Below are positions 23,033 through 33,621 of a stretch of 44,399 nucleotides of DNA, in pieces (the stretch's first letter is position 1; each line of letters begins with the position of its first letter). The notes under the pieces were generated by a model. The model saw only the letters and a program-made list of their open reading frames with translations. It made no database searches and was not told the DNA's origin. The DNA is from Dicyema japonicum. Lineage: Eukaryota > Dicyemida > Rhombozoa > Dicyemidae. The DNA is taken from the NCBI GenBank assembly GCA_011109175.1, contig RDEW01000077.1, forward strand, positions 121,133-165,531, in the 5' to 3' direction. The position numbers were made by a program, and so were the translations under genes.

Positions 23033-23190
23033 GGATAGGGTTTATGATATTTTTAGGTTTATGAATTAAAATTACGGTTTAAAGTTAGGGTTTATATTTA
23101 GGGATAAGGGATTAGGTTAGGTTTAGGGGTTTGGGATAAGGTTTAGGGTTTGGGATTAGGGTTAGGGATTAAGGATACGTTTTGGGATTA
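23033..23190 (+). repeat. Telomere-like degenerate tract, copy B
   Basis: The counterpart of 3551-3692, somewhat longer, with more gtttagggtttggg-type units. The length difference between copies indicates expansion or contraction after duplication. Confidence 0.6.
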
Positions 23191-23451
23191 ACGGAATATT
23201 TAACTAAATAAATTGGTTTTTTTAACTAAATAAAATAATTAGAGTCAGGAAAAATGTTATAAAACTCCAATAAAATCGATAGAGTTCCACGTACGGACGA
23301 TGACATTTATTATTCAGGAACCCCCAAATGGTAGGGAGAAGTTGATGCCTATTTTCGTTCCTTTCGGGAATGGATGATACCTTTTCGGTTGAGCCATAAG
23401 ACACTAAGTTAAGCACAATTTCACATTTTTGCCCTAATTTTTTTAAAAGCA

Positions 23452-23980
23452 AAGTAATAATAATAATAACAACAACAGAGACCACGGTTACAAAAACTCA
23501 GTACTCGCTATCTGAGACCTCAACTTGGCTCTATGTTCCTCCCTCGGCCCTCCGATGGTCACATCATCCAGGAACCACACAAACAAGTATCGGCCGAATG
23601 ATTGGATCTATGTAGTCACGACGGCGCCTTCCACATTGGAGAGAAAGACATTTGAATGTCAAAAGTCACTCCAAGGATCCTTTGAGATCTGCTAAAAGGG
23701 ATAACTCCATGATTTGCTTTCTGATCGACCGTCCGTCTTTCCAGTCTCTTGCCTGATGTAAATAGAGTTGTCGTGGATTTCTCACTGCTGGTAGCTGGCG
23801 ATTCTTCGATAGCCTTTAGACAAGACTGTCCAGATATTGTGCAATATAGAAGCACGTTACGTAATGACAACGTCGTCGGCATAAGTCAGAAAAATATCAT
23901 TTTCTACGTCCGGCGTGGGGGTGATCCTCCATGAATAGATTGAATAGTAATGGAGACAAAGGGGATCCTTGGAATATCTT
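23452..23980 (-). mobile_element. 5'-truncated LINE fragment, copy B (uninterrupted)
   Basis: Counterpart of 3957-5090 without the nested insertion. It shows the QGSPLSPLLFNLF motif and the following segment joined at about 23930-23945, a decayed YADD region and the same (taa)n tail. It documents the state before the nested insertion in copy A. Confidence 0.8.
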
Positions 23981-25772
23981 CCTCTGAATGATAATTTTTT
24001 ATAATTAAAAACTTGAATTTATAATTAAATTAAAAATAATATTTTAAATCTAAGAAATTTGTTGGTAGTGAATTAACTAAAGAATACGTCCCTCCCTTCA
24101 TAATTGAACGTACAACCTATCTTTTGCGAGAAATGCCAGACAAATGTATCAAAATTGACAAAGTGACATCAACGGAAAATTCAACTAAAAGTGGGGGTGA
24201 TTTCTCTAAATGGTTGGATTCGCACATTTTGGTTATGAGAGACCAGTTGGATCCCTTTCTTGTGGCATCTACTTAGCCAACGAATGTATTTATCATTTCA
24301 TTTTCAAGTAGATGATATGTTCTGAATTTGATGCCCCTTCATTCATATCCAAACTGGAGTCGTTCAGGAAACTTTTTGAATCCATGTATTTGCATTTTTT
24401 GTATTTAAGAAGTGGAATTGTTCACTATGTGGATCAACATGAAAGGATAGCTTCTAAATGATAGCTTTATGTTGATTCGAGAGAATAGTAAAGTAAATGT
24501 TCTTAAGTTCCACTTGTTATTCAATGTCCACATCTAGTGCTCGATGGTGCTCAGTATCCACTAATGGATTGGTTTCCTGAACTGCAAGGACTGGTTATCT
24601 AATCTTTCTCCTGGTTCTGGATGGAGTTCTGAGAAAACTATTAACTTTTTTATGTATTCGGATTCACCTTACGGAGGAGATGCCCAATGCCTGGCCGGAA
24701 TCAAGAGGATCCAACTATTATTTTCCTGGGGACATGTCGAATAACTCTCAACCAAATATATCCATGGTGGGCTAAGATGTGTTCGAGCTGGACACTTCCA
24801 TGGAAGACCAAGCATAACTCACCATTATAACCTGATTTTGTTGCACATGTGTTGTTATAAGTATTATGACTCGTGAAAGTTCTTATTACTGCTCAGTGTT
24901 AACTTGCCACAAAAACCATTCGATTTTCATTTCATTGAGATGGCTTTGTGATATCACTTTCTCTTCAGACTCCTCTCTAACAATCCTCAGTCTAAATGTT
25001 GACTGTATCCGCAACACCTATCGACTGTGAATCCCAAAGTGAAATTGCACTTATATATTGGTCGAAGCTTTCTAAAACAGTCCCTACTCCTTGTTTTCTT
25101 GGATACTCTTTACTCATCAAATGATCGGTTGGAGGATCTGGTGAAATATTCTTTACAATCATGAGGAACTGACCGATGGTTGGGGAATATATTCTGCTGG
25201 CTGAACGAACTGGATCTTTAAACGATCGAAATGCTCATTTCAGTACCCCAATCCGAAGAAAGGATAGCTCTACTTTTCTAGATATGTCATCTTTGGCAAG
25301 TATCTTTCATGGAGCCGTCTGATGCTTTCTCTTATGATCATAACTTGTTTAAGTTAAGTTCCAAAGATCTCTTTGTGTGCAGAGGTTCATTCCGAAACTA
25401 CCTTCTCACTTGGCCTCTTAAGAGAAAGATTTACAAGAACGTAGATGGAGAACTAATACTCTGTAGCTTCCGTGTAATCATTCAATTCGATAATCTCCTA
25501 GATAATCAGTCAACCACATTTACAAATGAAGTTGATCACTAATGTGATTGACGTAAAAACTGGTTTCAGTGTTGTAGACATATTACATGCTTTCGACTTT
25601 TCCAATCTCTCGGCATACTCGAGCCACAAACCATGGATTGCAACTTTATCTTCCGGGCAACGTGAAATGGCTTTTTATTATAAAAAAGTCAAGATCTCGA
25701 CTATCATCAAATAAAGATCCTCATAGCCCCCCACTTTCACCTATACTTCCAACTTATACCATGAATTTATGG

Positions 25773-25985
25773 ATCAGAGTTCTTTGTGTGGCTCGGTTAA
25801 TAAGTGGCTTAGTGTAAAAAGTTCCGGACAAAAAACGTGAGATCTCTGTTCGAATCCCGCTGCTGTCCACTCAGCTGAAAGTTCCACGCATCTGCAATGC
25901 TTTGGGGTTGACGAGTGACGCCGTTATCAGTGTCTCATCACTGTGGAACTGGATTGGCTTCGTGACACACAAAAAGTCAATAATA
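25773..25985 (+). mobile_element. tRNA-derived SINE, copy B
   Basis: Duplicate of 6883-7095 with A box at 25805-25814 and B box at 25848-25858. It came with the segmental duplication and is not a separate insertion. Confidence 0.58.
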
Positions 25986-26134
25986 CTTTCAATGTCTCTG
26001 ATATGGCTTGGATTAATTAATTAACATTACTCTTCTTAAAATAAAGTGTGAGTTCTGCCTAAGGTGGGATTACGTAATGGAAACATTACCCACTCTTGCC
26101 GGGAGGGCTGTTTAAAAAAATTCTTCTTTTATTC

Positions 26135-26177
26135 GTAAGTGAAATCAAGATATCAAAAGATCCTTGATTTCACTTAC
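26135..26177. other. Perfect 15-bp hairpin, copy B
   Basis: Counterpart of the hairpin at 7249-7291, with arms at 26135-26149 and 26163-26177 and no mismatch. Confidence 0.7.
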
Positions 26178-26569
26178 TATAATTAAGGACTTTTCACCTC
26201 ATCTTGAAAAAGTCATGACTACCTCCTAAAACCTGCGTTGACCCTTGAACGCTCTAATGATAGGATACTCCTGATCTGCATGGAATTTCGACCTTTCCCT
26301 ATCGAGGATTGAGAATACCAATTTAATCGAATGGAAAACCTTCCGTCTTCCTTTATTCCCCATCTCTCGTCAACCTTATATCAGAAGAGTCCACAAGAAA
26401 CAACAGCTTTTTATACGTCTCTGCAAATAACCAGGAAACCTATTTTGAAACAAAATTGATCATGCAGATGAACACTAATAGAAACGCCCTTAGTAGAGCT
26501 ACTTTGATCGAGTTCTTTCCAGACGTATTGCCTTGAAATAATGTGATTGTTGATGTACTGAATGAGAGG

Positions 26570-26710
26570 AGTCTGAAAATTGAATTTATCCTTATTGGAT
26601 TCAACTGAAGACTCTTATCTCTTCTGTGATATTCGCAAAGTGTTCGACGTCGTTTCTGGTAGAAACTAACTTAAAAAATCCTAATCGGAAATCCTTGGAA
26701 ACTTTAAACT
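26570..26710 (+). pseudogene. Possible reverse transcriptase motif A remnant
   Basis: Reads DSTEDSYLFCDIRKVFDVVS, resembling palm motif A (F-x-D-x-x-K-AFD). No other motif is visible and stops follow at once. Weak call. Confidence 0.35.
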
Positions 26711-27423
26711 CACGTTGGAAAATTTTTCATTACTTGAAGGGACCGAGGTAAATAAATAAATGATATCTTTCTTGTTTGAATTCTACATGATTGCAGCTGA
26801 GTTGGCCACTGTCGATGACCTGAGAACTTTTTTTCTTACGTATTTAGGAACGAATTCTCATTTAAAGAGTTACTTCCTGTTAAAATTAATATCCATGCAA
26901 AACAGGATCGTTAGACCGACATGATGGATAGACTCATTGACTTTATAGATGTTTTATGTAATCTGAGGTCAAAATTGTCTCTATCTCTCTTGGAGAAACA
27001 AATTGAGTGCATCTTTTGAGGTACTAAATCGACATATCACATATATAGTTGAAGACCAACTGAGTTAAATCGAGGTAACTCATAAATTATGAAAATTTTG
27101 AAGTCAAGGGGTCAACATCAAAACAAGTGAGTCCCTCATTGACCTGTTATAACTTTGTTGATGTGAAGCAAACTATTACGGAGCGTCTAGGATTTAGTAC
27201 AATACCGTGAAGCTACCTTGATGTTATGTCTGATTCACGACTTTTCTTAAGGATTATGCTTTATAACTTTCCAACCATTATTTGCTTATATTAATGCTTA
27301 TTTCGACGTCAGTAGCATTCCAAAAATCGTAAATACTAACACTTTCTTAGATTAAGGGAGATCAGTTTTAATAGGATTAATAAAGTTATTAATATCTCCT
27401 CTCCTTTTCTAACTCGTCTTTAT
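26711..27423. other. Intergenic, nothing recognised
   Basis: Unique AT-rich sequence without a supportable frame, repeat or RNA gene. Confidence 0.4.
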
Positions 27424-27740
27424 CGGACTCTTTTCAACCACAGCTTTATGTTATGTTGTCCAATTAAGTCGTGTCCGACCCTTGTATATCTCATGAACGA
27501 GTTTCCTCCACTCTCCCCGATCCGTTGCATTTTGGAGTAGCCTTGATGTAGGCATTCCCGTGACGTCTTCCACCGTGGATAGCCACCAGTCCTCGGTTGG
27601 CCAGGTCTTCTCTCCAGTATAGGGAAACATGGAAAAAGTTGAATGAAAGAAACTAGTTGAAATAATAATGGGGAGAACAACACAAGCGAAACCATAAGTA
27701 TTCACATGCTTATAGTGCCTTAAACTAATTAATTTTTGTG
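27424..27740 (-). pseudogene. LINE C-terminal fragment (AWRKLV family)
   Basis: Minus-strand reading gives EDWWLSTVEDVTGMPTSRLL, then ATDRGEWRKLVHEIYKGR, the last motif block of LINE polyproteins (D-R-x-x-WR-x-LV). The beginning of the 97-codon frame has no LINE similarity, so the fragment is probably shorter than the frame. Confidence 0.62.
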
Positions 27741-27965
27741 TCATTCCTTTAATCTCTTTCAGGTCTTCTGGATATAGTAACTTTTATTTTAGACTGCGAT
27801 TGTAAAGAAAAGCGACGCACGTCAGATCGAGCGGCTTCTCCAGTTGATTTCTGTTGCAATCGTAAGAGGCAACGTTGATAATGTCGCGAAGACCACTTTG
27901 GATGGATTATTTGTTTATTTCTTAAAGTAAACAACTAATTAAGTGTATCCAGTTTCCACTTACAC

Positions 27966-28132
27966 TCTATCCCATAAATGATGACCCAATTCCCATAAAT
28001 GTTGACCCAATTCCAATAAATGATGACCAATTCCCATAAATGATGACCCAATTCCAATAAATGATGACCCAATTCCAATAAATGATGACCCAATTCCCAT
28101 AATGATGACCCAATTCCCATAAATGATGTCCA
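27966..28132 (+). repeat. Minisatellite of about 20 bp made of a transposon end
   Basis: About eight units of the type ccaattcccataaatgatga, with two main variants (cccata and ccaata). The unit contains cataaatgatg, which is also the tip of the inverted repeat of the adjoining mariner-like remnant, so the array seems to be an amplified transposon end. The 61-codon minus frame (GHHLLELGHHLL) is only a product of the repeat. Confidence 0.85.
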
Positions 28133-28608
28133 AGTTATACTAATTAAATAATTTAGGAAAAAGTATTTTATTCAATTAATCTGTTATTAATTCCATGTAC
28201 CCTTTCCCAAAAACTGTTGTAATATGAGGACAAATTCTCGGATTCGAGACCACTCATAACAAATCCGATATTTTTTAGCAATTCTCCTCTTACAGTTGCT
28301 TTTGGTACATTTCTTTATTTTTCTTTTTTCGGCCTACTTTCTTGTAAAGATCACGGAAAGTAGGATCCTCGAGTTCACAGCTTTCGATTTTTTGAATACA
28401 CCTGTTCAAACTCTTTTTGCTGATCGAGGTGATCTCAATCAACTCTTCTTTTGTTTTAACTTTATAAAGTCTTTTAATTTGATTAAATAGACTTTCGTTC
28501 ATAAAAAACCTTGCGACTTCTCATATCTGTATTAGTTGATACCATAATAGGGGAAATTAAAATATAGATTTACTCGTGTATTATATATATAACTTGGACA
28601 TCATTTTA
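28121..28608 (-). mobile_element. Mariner-like DNA transposon remnant
   Basis: Inverted repeats aaatgatgtccaagttata (28121-28139) and its reverse complement tataacttggacatcattt (about 28587-28605) enclose about 490 bp. The insertion lies at a TA in S1 (ctacagaaac in intact copies; tatacagaaac at the right junction), fitting TA target use. The left junction is blurred by the minisatellite. The interior encodes a transposase N-terminal domain only. Confidence 0.68.
28290..28502 (-). pseudogene. Transposase N-terminal helix-turn-helix fragment
   Basis: Seventy residues: MNESLFNQIKRLYKVKTKEE, then LIEITSISKKSLNRCIQKIE, then KKVGRKKKNKE. A three-helix segment followed by a GRKKK linker is the layout of the DNA-binding half of Tc1/mariner-type transposases. 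The catalytic DDE/D part is absent. The start is just inside the right inverted repeat, as expected for a 5' end there. Confidence 0.55.
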
Positions 28609-28826
28609 TACAGAAACAGAGTCCATCCGGAATCAGCATAAAAGGTAAGACGTCCATTACATGCAGTTGTGGAAACCCCTCCAGTGCAGTGGGGAAGAGC
28701 AAATGATCCTTTTTCGTGCCGGACTGGTACTGGGCGTCACCTAGACAGGTGGATCACATGACGCCACTCTATTAGGAAGAGAGGAGGAGCAGAGAAGCAA
28801 GCAGAAAACTTCAACCAATTAACCAC

Positions 28827-29842
28827 GCAGCACCACATGACGCCACGAGGCGTGAGATAACTTTGGATGAATGACTGTATTATTATTATTATTAAGCCAA
28901 GAGCACCAATAGTTAAGTTAATTAATTATTTATTAATTTTAATTAAATAAAAATTAATAAAATTATTAATTCTTCGAAACGTAGCTTTTTGTATGCTAGT
29001 GTAATTCTGAGTTCGATTTCAGGGTCAAGAGCGTATCGGTATTTATTTTTTATATATAGTAGAGATGAAAAATCCAGATTCACATAGTCAAGTCGTTGCA
29101 AATGGAACTAGAACTTGCAATAAACTCAAATTTCTAACCGTATCAATAAACATCCAAAGAATTTGAGTCGTTACAACGTTTTCAGTGATGTAGACGCTTG
29201 CATTTCAATCAAACTGTCTTTATCCTCATCTCTATAGCCCATATTCTCTATTTTGAAAGCAAATTGGTAACAATAAAGGCAGAAGCTTTAATGTTTAAAA
29301 TTGAAAATTATCCATCAAATGAATTTTAAGCCTTTAAGATGATTGTTGATTTCTGTTTTAATATTTTTATCAAAGGTCGAGTTGGATTCAATGGCGATTT
29401 CATTAATTGTTGGAAAATTGGATAAGTCGAGTCCAAACAACAGTTTATTCCTGAAGGCACGTAGATTGTCAAAAGCATTAATATTGCTCATCCTTTCCCT
29501 TGAATTGAAAGATTAATTGAAATGTCAGCCAAATATGCCAAAAATAACAAAATTTGGAGATTTGAAACAATCAGGTAGTTAGAGTTTTTTTCAAATGAAA
29601 ATTGTTCGATTTCAAGTCTGAGAATAAAAATCTTGTTAAAACACGACCTCTTGACAGCTATAAAACACGACCTCTTGACAGATATCTAACATCGGTATGA
29701 TACAAGAGAACAGTGACGTCTGCCTCCAATGAAATTCACGATTTTGATACACGAATTTAAGACATCTTTTAACTTAATCGGCAAAGATTTCGATTTTTTG
29801 TTTTTAGTATTGAATAATAAATTATTAAAAATATAAATGTAT
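28827..29842. other. Mostly unassigned sequence
   Basis: A LINE-type tail (reverse complement of attggtgctcttggcttaat plus (aat)n) lies at about 28880-28915. At 29638-29685 a 24 bp unit (aaaacacgacctcttgacag) is directly repeated twice. Nothing else is supported. Confidence 0.45.
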
Positions 29843-30190
29843 TTAAATTCTCTTATATATTTTATTTAAGATCATTTGCATGCATGTACGAGTATTCATG
29901 ATTTTTAAAATTATTTCTCGCACCACTAGGGGGAGGTGTTGGACTAATAGGTCATCAGCATATGATAAGAGGAAATTGTCTTTATTATCGGGTTGTGGTA
30001 AATCGGACATATATAAGTTAAATAAAGCGGGTGATAAAAAAGAACCTTGTGGGACACCATTGAGAAGTAATCTTGAAACTGATTTGGTTCCATCCATTTA
30101 TTCTCGAGTCCTTCTTCCAATGATGAAGTTAGCAACCCAGAGTTTTATATTTGGGTACCGTGGAGCCAAGTTTTTATGGTTCTTTTAGAT
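29843..30190 (-). pseudogene. LINE reverse transcriptase fragment (motifs B and C)
   Basis: Upstream reads PNIKLWVANFIIGRRTR, then after a stop LLLNGVPQGSFLSPALFNLY (motif B) and LLSYADDLLV (motif C, both aspartates present), ending at 29843. This is the standard order around the catalytic centre of non-LTR reverse transcriptases. It is close in motif style to 10330-10660. Both ends are missing, so it is not functional. Confidence 0.87.
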
Positions 30191-30364
30191 GGCTGACGAT
30201 TTAAATCAGTATTTCTCAACGAGGGGCGATTTTTAAATTACTATTTTTTTAATTATGAAGTATTTATTGCAACTTTTTGATGCTACCTGTTAAAATATAA
30301 AAAATAGAAAACTAAAAAATTAAATCCAAAAAAATTAAAATCCAATGATACATTACCGTGTAAT

Positions 30365-30480
30365 GGTTCACTGGCGGTGGATTCAAAGAGAATTCGAGAG
30401 ATGTTGGAGGCTGGGATCACTTAATTTAGCGAGTTGTTTCTTTTTTAATGGTCTTGGGGTTTTAAAATAAATTGCCATGT
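30365..30480 (+). mobile_element. LINE 3'-end fragment, family with gcgagtt motif
   Basis: Second example of the element end at 12751-12886: ggttcactggcggtgg, gagaattcgagagatg, ctgggatcacttaatttagc, ggtcttggggtttt. Confidence 0.65.
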
Positions 30481-31059
30481 GATGTTGAGTTTTCTAACGA
30501 AGCGCTTATTCCATCTCGTTTATTAGAACGCGCGCAACGCAAGCATCGTGAATCACAATGAAAAGATATTGAATTAAAAACCTAAAGCAAAAAAGATAAA
30601 AATTACTTTATTAATAAATGCCAAAAATACGCAATCTATTCATGATTTTTTATTCATATAAAGCCGCAGAAATTGTCGTCAATGCTTGTTTTTTATTATA
30701 AACGACCCTCTTTGTCTAGTGTGTCATACTTCCCTGTGTAGAAATGTCTATAAAACATATTCCCCATCTGTCGAAAGAATATTCAAATCCCTAATTTATT
30801 AAGAAGTGAATGAAACCTGAATTTAAAACATGGATGATTAAAAGTTTAAAGTAATGGATTTAAATCAAGCAAGCATCATGTGAGTCATAATACAGAGTTA
30901 ATCTTAGAAGATAGCGTCTTTGGCCTGAAGACTCCGCTCTTCTCGACGACTACAGGCTGTTTATAGAATCTAGTTGAGAGGCTGTCATATTTTCTTATTT
31001 TGAAATTCACTAAAGTTTAATCAGCCTCACCAGCTTTCAGCCTAAAAGTCTTGACTGTA
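30481..31059. other. Intergenic, nothing recognised
   Basis: A short open stretch near 30490-30550 (ALIPSRLLERAQRKHRES) has no assignable family. Otherwise no gene or repeat is supported. Confidence 0.4.
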
Positions 31060-31260
31060 AAAAGGTGTCAATGCATACCCCATCGTAAATCAAGCATTTC
31101 CCCGAAATAGGGGGAAGATAGTTTCTCTGGCGTTTTCATCTCCACGGTCCAGACTCACCGGTTCCACCTCAATAGAGCGCTTCACAACCCTGTTGAAGGC
31201 GGCATCCCTCGGGAACCGGCCACTGGTGAGATGCAAGATACCGTGTGAAGCCCTTGTAAC
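31060..31260 (-). pseudogene. LINE C-terminal region (RH-LN to DT segment)
   Basis: Minus-strand reading gives HLTSGRFPRDAAFNRVVKRS, then EPVSLDRGDENARETIFP, then LFRGNACLIYDGVCIDT. Block by block this matches the upstream part of the LINE C-terminal region best seen at 37790-38285 ([12 protein letters not shown], then LVWDVTCTDT). Truncated at both ends. Confidence 0.6.
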
Positions 31261-31424
31261 ATTACTATAATTATCATTAGGGTAGGCGATAAATTATTGA
31301 CAGGGGTGAAAATTATTTCATACAGGCAATTAAAAAAAATTGAGAAGCACTGATTCAAATAATTTAAATAAAAAAATATTCTGTTTTAATTAACAATAAA
31401 ATATTATTTATTAACTATGGGAGA

Positions 31425-31545
31425 GAGCGGCTGCTGACATTACGAAGTAAGCGTTTCCGCGGAAAACTGTGATCCCAATTCGTTGCCTCAGCCAGACCGC
31501 TTCCCGCACGTCTTTATTATGGGGCCAATTTCCCCCGATTTCCTT
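31425..31545 (-). pseudogene. LINE C-terminal tail, copy 3
   Basis: Reads SYLKEIGGNWPHNKDVREAV, then WLRQRIGITVFRGNAYFVMS. It has the FL-x-x-LG, RE and RGNA blocks of the tail family, and an AT-rich end follows below 31425. It lies upstream of 31060-31260 on the same strand but carries a later block, so the two are separate insertions. Confidence 0.62.
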
Positions 31546-31679
31546 TAGGTAAGAGGCTGTAATACTGTAATACTAGTAATTTAAATAAATAATTAAAAAA
31601 ATTAAATTATTCCAAAGACCAAGGAAATAACCAAAAAAATGTCGTTGACGAGGACCTCTGAAATTTCAAATGAAATTCT

Positions 31680-31910
31680 GGATACACGATGGAGGCTTTT
31701 CGGTCATATTCTGCGACTGACCTAGATGTCCCCGCGAACTTAGCCATGGAAAATTACTTCATGTTGGAAGCCCCCCGTTCCCGTGGTCGCCCAAGGACGA
31801 CACTGCCAGTCGTTCTCGACGAGGACTTCAAAGATATGGGACGCCATCTTGGAAGTGGAGAGGATCTTTACTGGTTACGCACTGAGGCTTCGAATAGGAG
31901 GAAGTAGATG
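31680..31910 (+). pseudogene. LINE C-terminal fragment (RWRLFGH family), copy 2
   Basis: DTRWRLFGHILRLT at 31680-31722 is followed in another frame by NLAMENYFMLEAPRSRGRPR and TTLPVVLDEDFKDMGRHLGS, ending near 31907. Same family as 14527-14860, with a frameshift near 31725. Confidence 0.75.
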
Positions 31911-32159
31911 AAACTAACTAGTGATTTGCTAACTCGTGTTGTACATGCTTTGTCGAGTCCTATGACATGGTGATAAATTCAAATAATAATAAGGATATAA
32001 CCAAAAAAACTAATTATTTGACTCAACGCGTTCTAGCAGACTTTCGCAAGTACAGTGATCCAGAGGACAATGTCCGTGGGGCTGAGGTCGATTTCAGAAC
32101 ACTTCTTCAGGAACCGAAATTGTTTCGCTGAAATGAATAGAGGATCCGTTTTAATGCCG

Positions 32160-32262
32160 CCTGCCTTGGCGTCTCCTGATAAGTGGATCCAATGACGCCA
32201 CCAGAAGAAAGGAAGTGATATCTTCAAACAAGTAGCCACAGTGAGCACCACATAGCACACAA
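32160..32262 (-). mobile_element. Leader of a LINE-derived element
   Basis: Contains the leader hairpin ggcgt...acgcc (32168-32199), with ctcct/agtgg as a weakened inner stem, in the same order as in S1. The rest of the element downstream (below 32160) has no S1 body, so this is another family sharing the leader. Confidence 0.5.
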
Positions 32263-32419
32263 TAAATGAAATGATAACAGTCCGACCCTTAATTGGGGCA
32301 CAAGTGCCCCAAAAACAGGGGTTTAATAAAAACAGAGATTTTAAACATCAAAAATCAATTTTAGAATAATAATCAGTTAATTTATCCCCAGTTATCCTTT
32401 TACTTCTTACATTTTTCAT

Positions 32420-32925
32420 AAAATTAAGTCGAAAATCGTAAAATTCTTTGAGCATTTCAGGAGATATTTAAAAAATTTTCTTCTCTAACTGATCAAAAGA
32501 ATCTTGAATTTTAAAAAGCTCATTGATGTAAGTCAAGTCACATGAATTTTTTTCTCCACAAATTGATTTGAATTTCAGTTCATGTCGCTTTTTTAAATCT
32601 GTCAAGCAGCCGTTAAAGCTTTGAAAGTATCAAAATCCAATTTTGAAGCCATATATAAGGCAATTTTCTTTATGAAAAGGACCTGATATTGGAACCTTAT
32701 CTTCGCGTAGATTCTGAAATATTTCAAAAACTTGATCATCGAATTTAGATTCTCACAATAAGGCATAAGATCCTCATCCTTGTTCAGAAAGGTACACTTG
32801 TTTTTTTTGAAATCATGCCTTTACTAGTTTTGTATTTTTTATTATCTGTCTTTCAGATAATTTGTTTTTCAATATCAATTTAGCAATCGTTAATTTTGTT
32901 TCGTAGTTAATAACCATTCACAACA
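32420..32925 (-). pseudogene. pogo/Tigger transposase DNA-binding region (CENP-B type)
   Basis: Read on minus, ETKLTIAKLILKNKLSE resembles the first helix-turn-helix (32910-32860). Then come FDDQVFEIFQNLREDKVPIS and GPFHKENCLIYGFKIGF. Last is FNGCLTDLKKRHELKFKSIC followed by GEK. The SGP and GW/CL-x-x-(F/L)KKRH-x-x-x-x-x-x-GE signatures are those of the second helix-turn-helix shared by CENP-B, jerky and Tigger transposases. The nuclease domain is absent and stops are present. Recognition is from motif memory. Confidence 0.78.
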
Positions 32926-33059
32926 AAAAATGTAAATAAACGTGTAAATTAAAATTATATATTTATTAATAAATATAATTTTATTTACTTATTTGGTTGC
33001 TTCTGCTTCAGACCCAGGACATGCTTCGAGCAGGCCGAGGAACGAAAGAGGAGGAAGTA

Positions 33060-33325
33060 CCAGAGAATTTCGGAGGAGTATATATTTGTTCCATTCGCGG
33101 TGGAAACGTCAGGAATCCTTGGCCCCCAAGCAGATGAGTTGGTTCGTAAGATCGGCTCCATGATTCAAGCTGTGACCAAGGATCCGCGAGAGACTGGTTG
33201 GTTCCGAGAACGTATCTCGTTGGCTATTGTTAGGGAAATAGCATGGCCATTCAGATGCCTTAATTTAATTTTTATTCATTTGATAATAAAATTTCTTTTT
33301 TATTAAAAAAAAAAAAAAACTTATA
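33060..33325 (+). mobile_element. LINE C-terminal tail with A-tail, copy 4 (inside the pogo-type remnant)
   Basis: Open reading contains FVPFAVETSGILGPQADELV, then KIGSMIQAVTKDPRETGWF, then RERISLAIVREI. All tail-family blocks are in one frame up to the stop near 33304, followed by a run of A. The intact frame and A-tail suggest a late insertion. Confidence 0.8.
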
Positions 33326-33621
33326 ATTTCATTCCCCACAATTTTATAGTGCCCCAAAATTTCCATATTTTTTATCGATTTCCCATTTTACTCTGCCAAA
33401 AATGTTGGCCAAAAATATGCCCCAAAATGCGGGGGTGCCCCACCCCTGGGGTCTGCCCCAATTCGGGGTCGGACTGTATTTGTGGAGATTAATTAAATTT
33501 CACTTTTATTCTGTTAAATTTACGAATTAATTTTTTTATTTTTAACAAATTGACTCTGATTGCTATATTAGTTTTTTTTTTTTTTATTAACAAAATTTTT
33601 TTTAACAATTAAACAAATGTC

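Larger units (their letters stand above)
21904..23318. mobile_element. Inverted-repeat element, copy B
   Basis: Copy of 2421-3818 with the same arms (cctga at 21904, tcagg ending at 23318), the doubled tacgtggaactc motif and the telomere-like tract. It came with the segmental duplication and is not an independent insertion. Its interior frame (22176-22535) is better preserved than in A. Confidence 0.5.
16248..26485 (+). repeat. Segmental repeat unit, copy B
   Basis: Second direct copy of 1-7597, longer because two elements inserted after duplication. These are a 5'-truncated LINE at about 16519-18210, which replaced some 210 bases still present in A, and the Ginger-like transposon at 18969-20675, whose empty site is intact in A at 1186-1190. 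B lacks the 572 bp LINE piece of A and so shows its pre-insertion site near 23941. The left flank (aacacggtttcaaatc) and right flank (gcccttagtagagc) are unique in the window. Confidence 0.93.
27921..28826 (-). mobile_element. Short LINE-derived element (S1), copy 3, split by another element
   Basis: The 3' part (27921-27962: aaagtaaacaactaattaag, ccagtttccactt) and the rest (about 28606-28826: agaaacagagtccatccgga through the leader) are both S1. They are separated by some 640 bp of tandem repeat plus a mariner-like remnant. Uninterrupted S1 copies at 10744 and 35286 show that the two halves belong together. The leader hairpin at 28733-28765 is the best-preserved example: ggcgt/acgcc outer and cacct/aggtg inner stem. 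Confidence 0.78.
32278..33477 (-). mobile_element. pogo/Tigger-type DNA transposon remnant
   Basis: Terminal inverted repeats cagtccgacccttaattggg (32278) and, at 33477 read inward, cagtccgaccccgaattggg. CAGT tips and TA next to both ends are as in pogo/Tigger. The interior encodes on minus a CENP-B-type DNA-binding region, but no DDE domain remains, and a LINE tail is inserted at about 33060-33320. The coding region is stopped and frameshifted. Confidence 0.8.

Noticed and set aside
27966-28132. CRISPR array
   Set aside because: The units are adjacent without unique spacers, and the context is an animal genome; it is a minisatellite.
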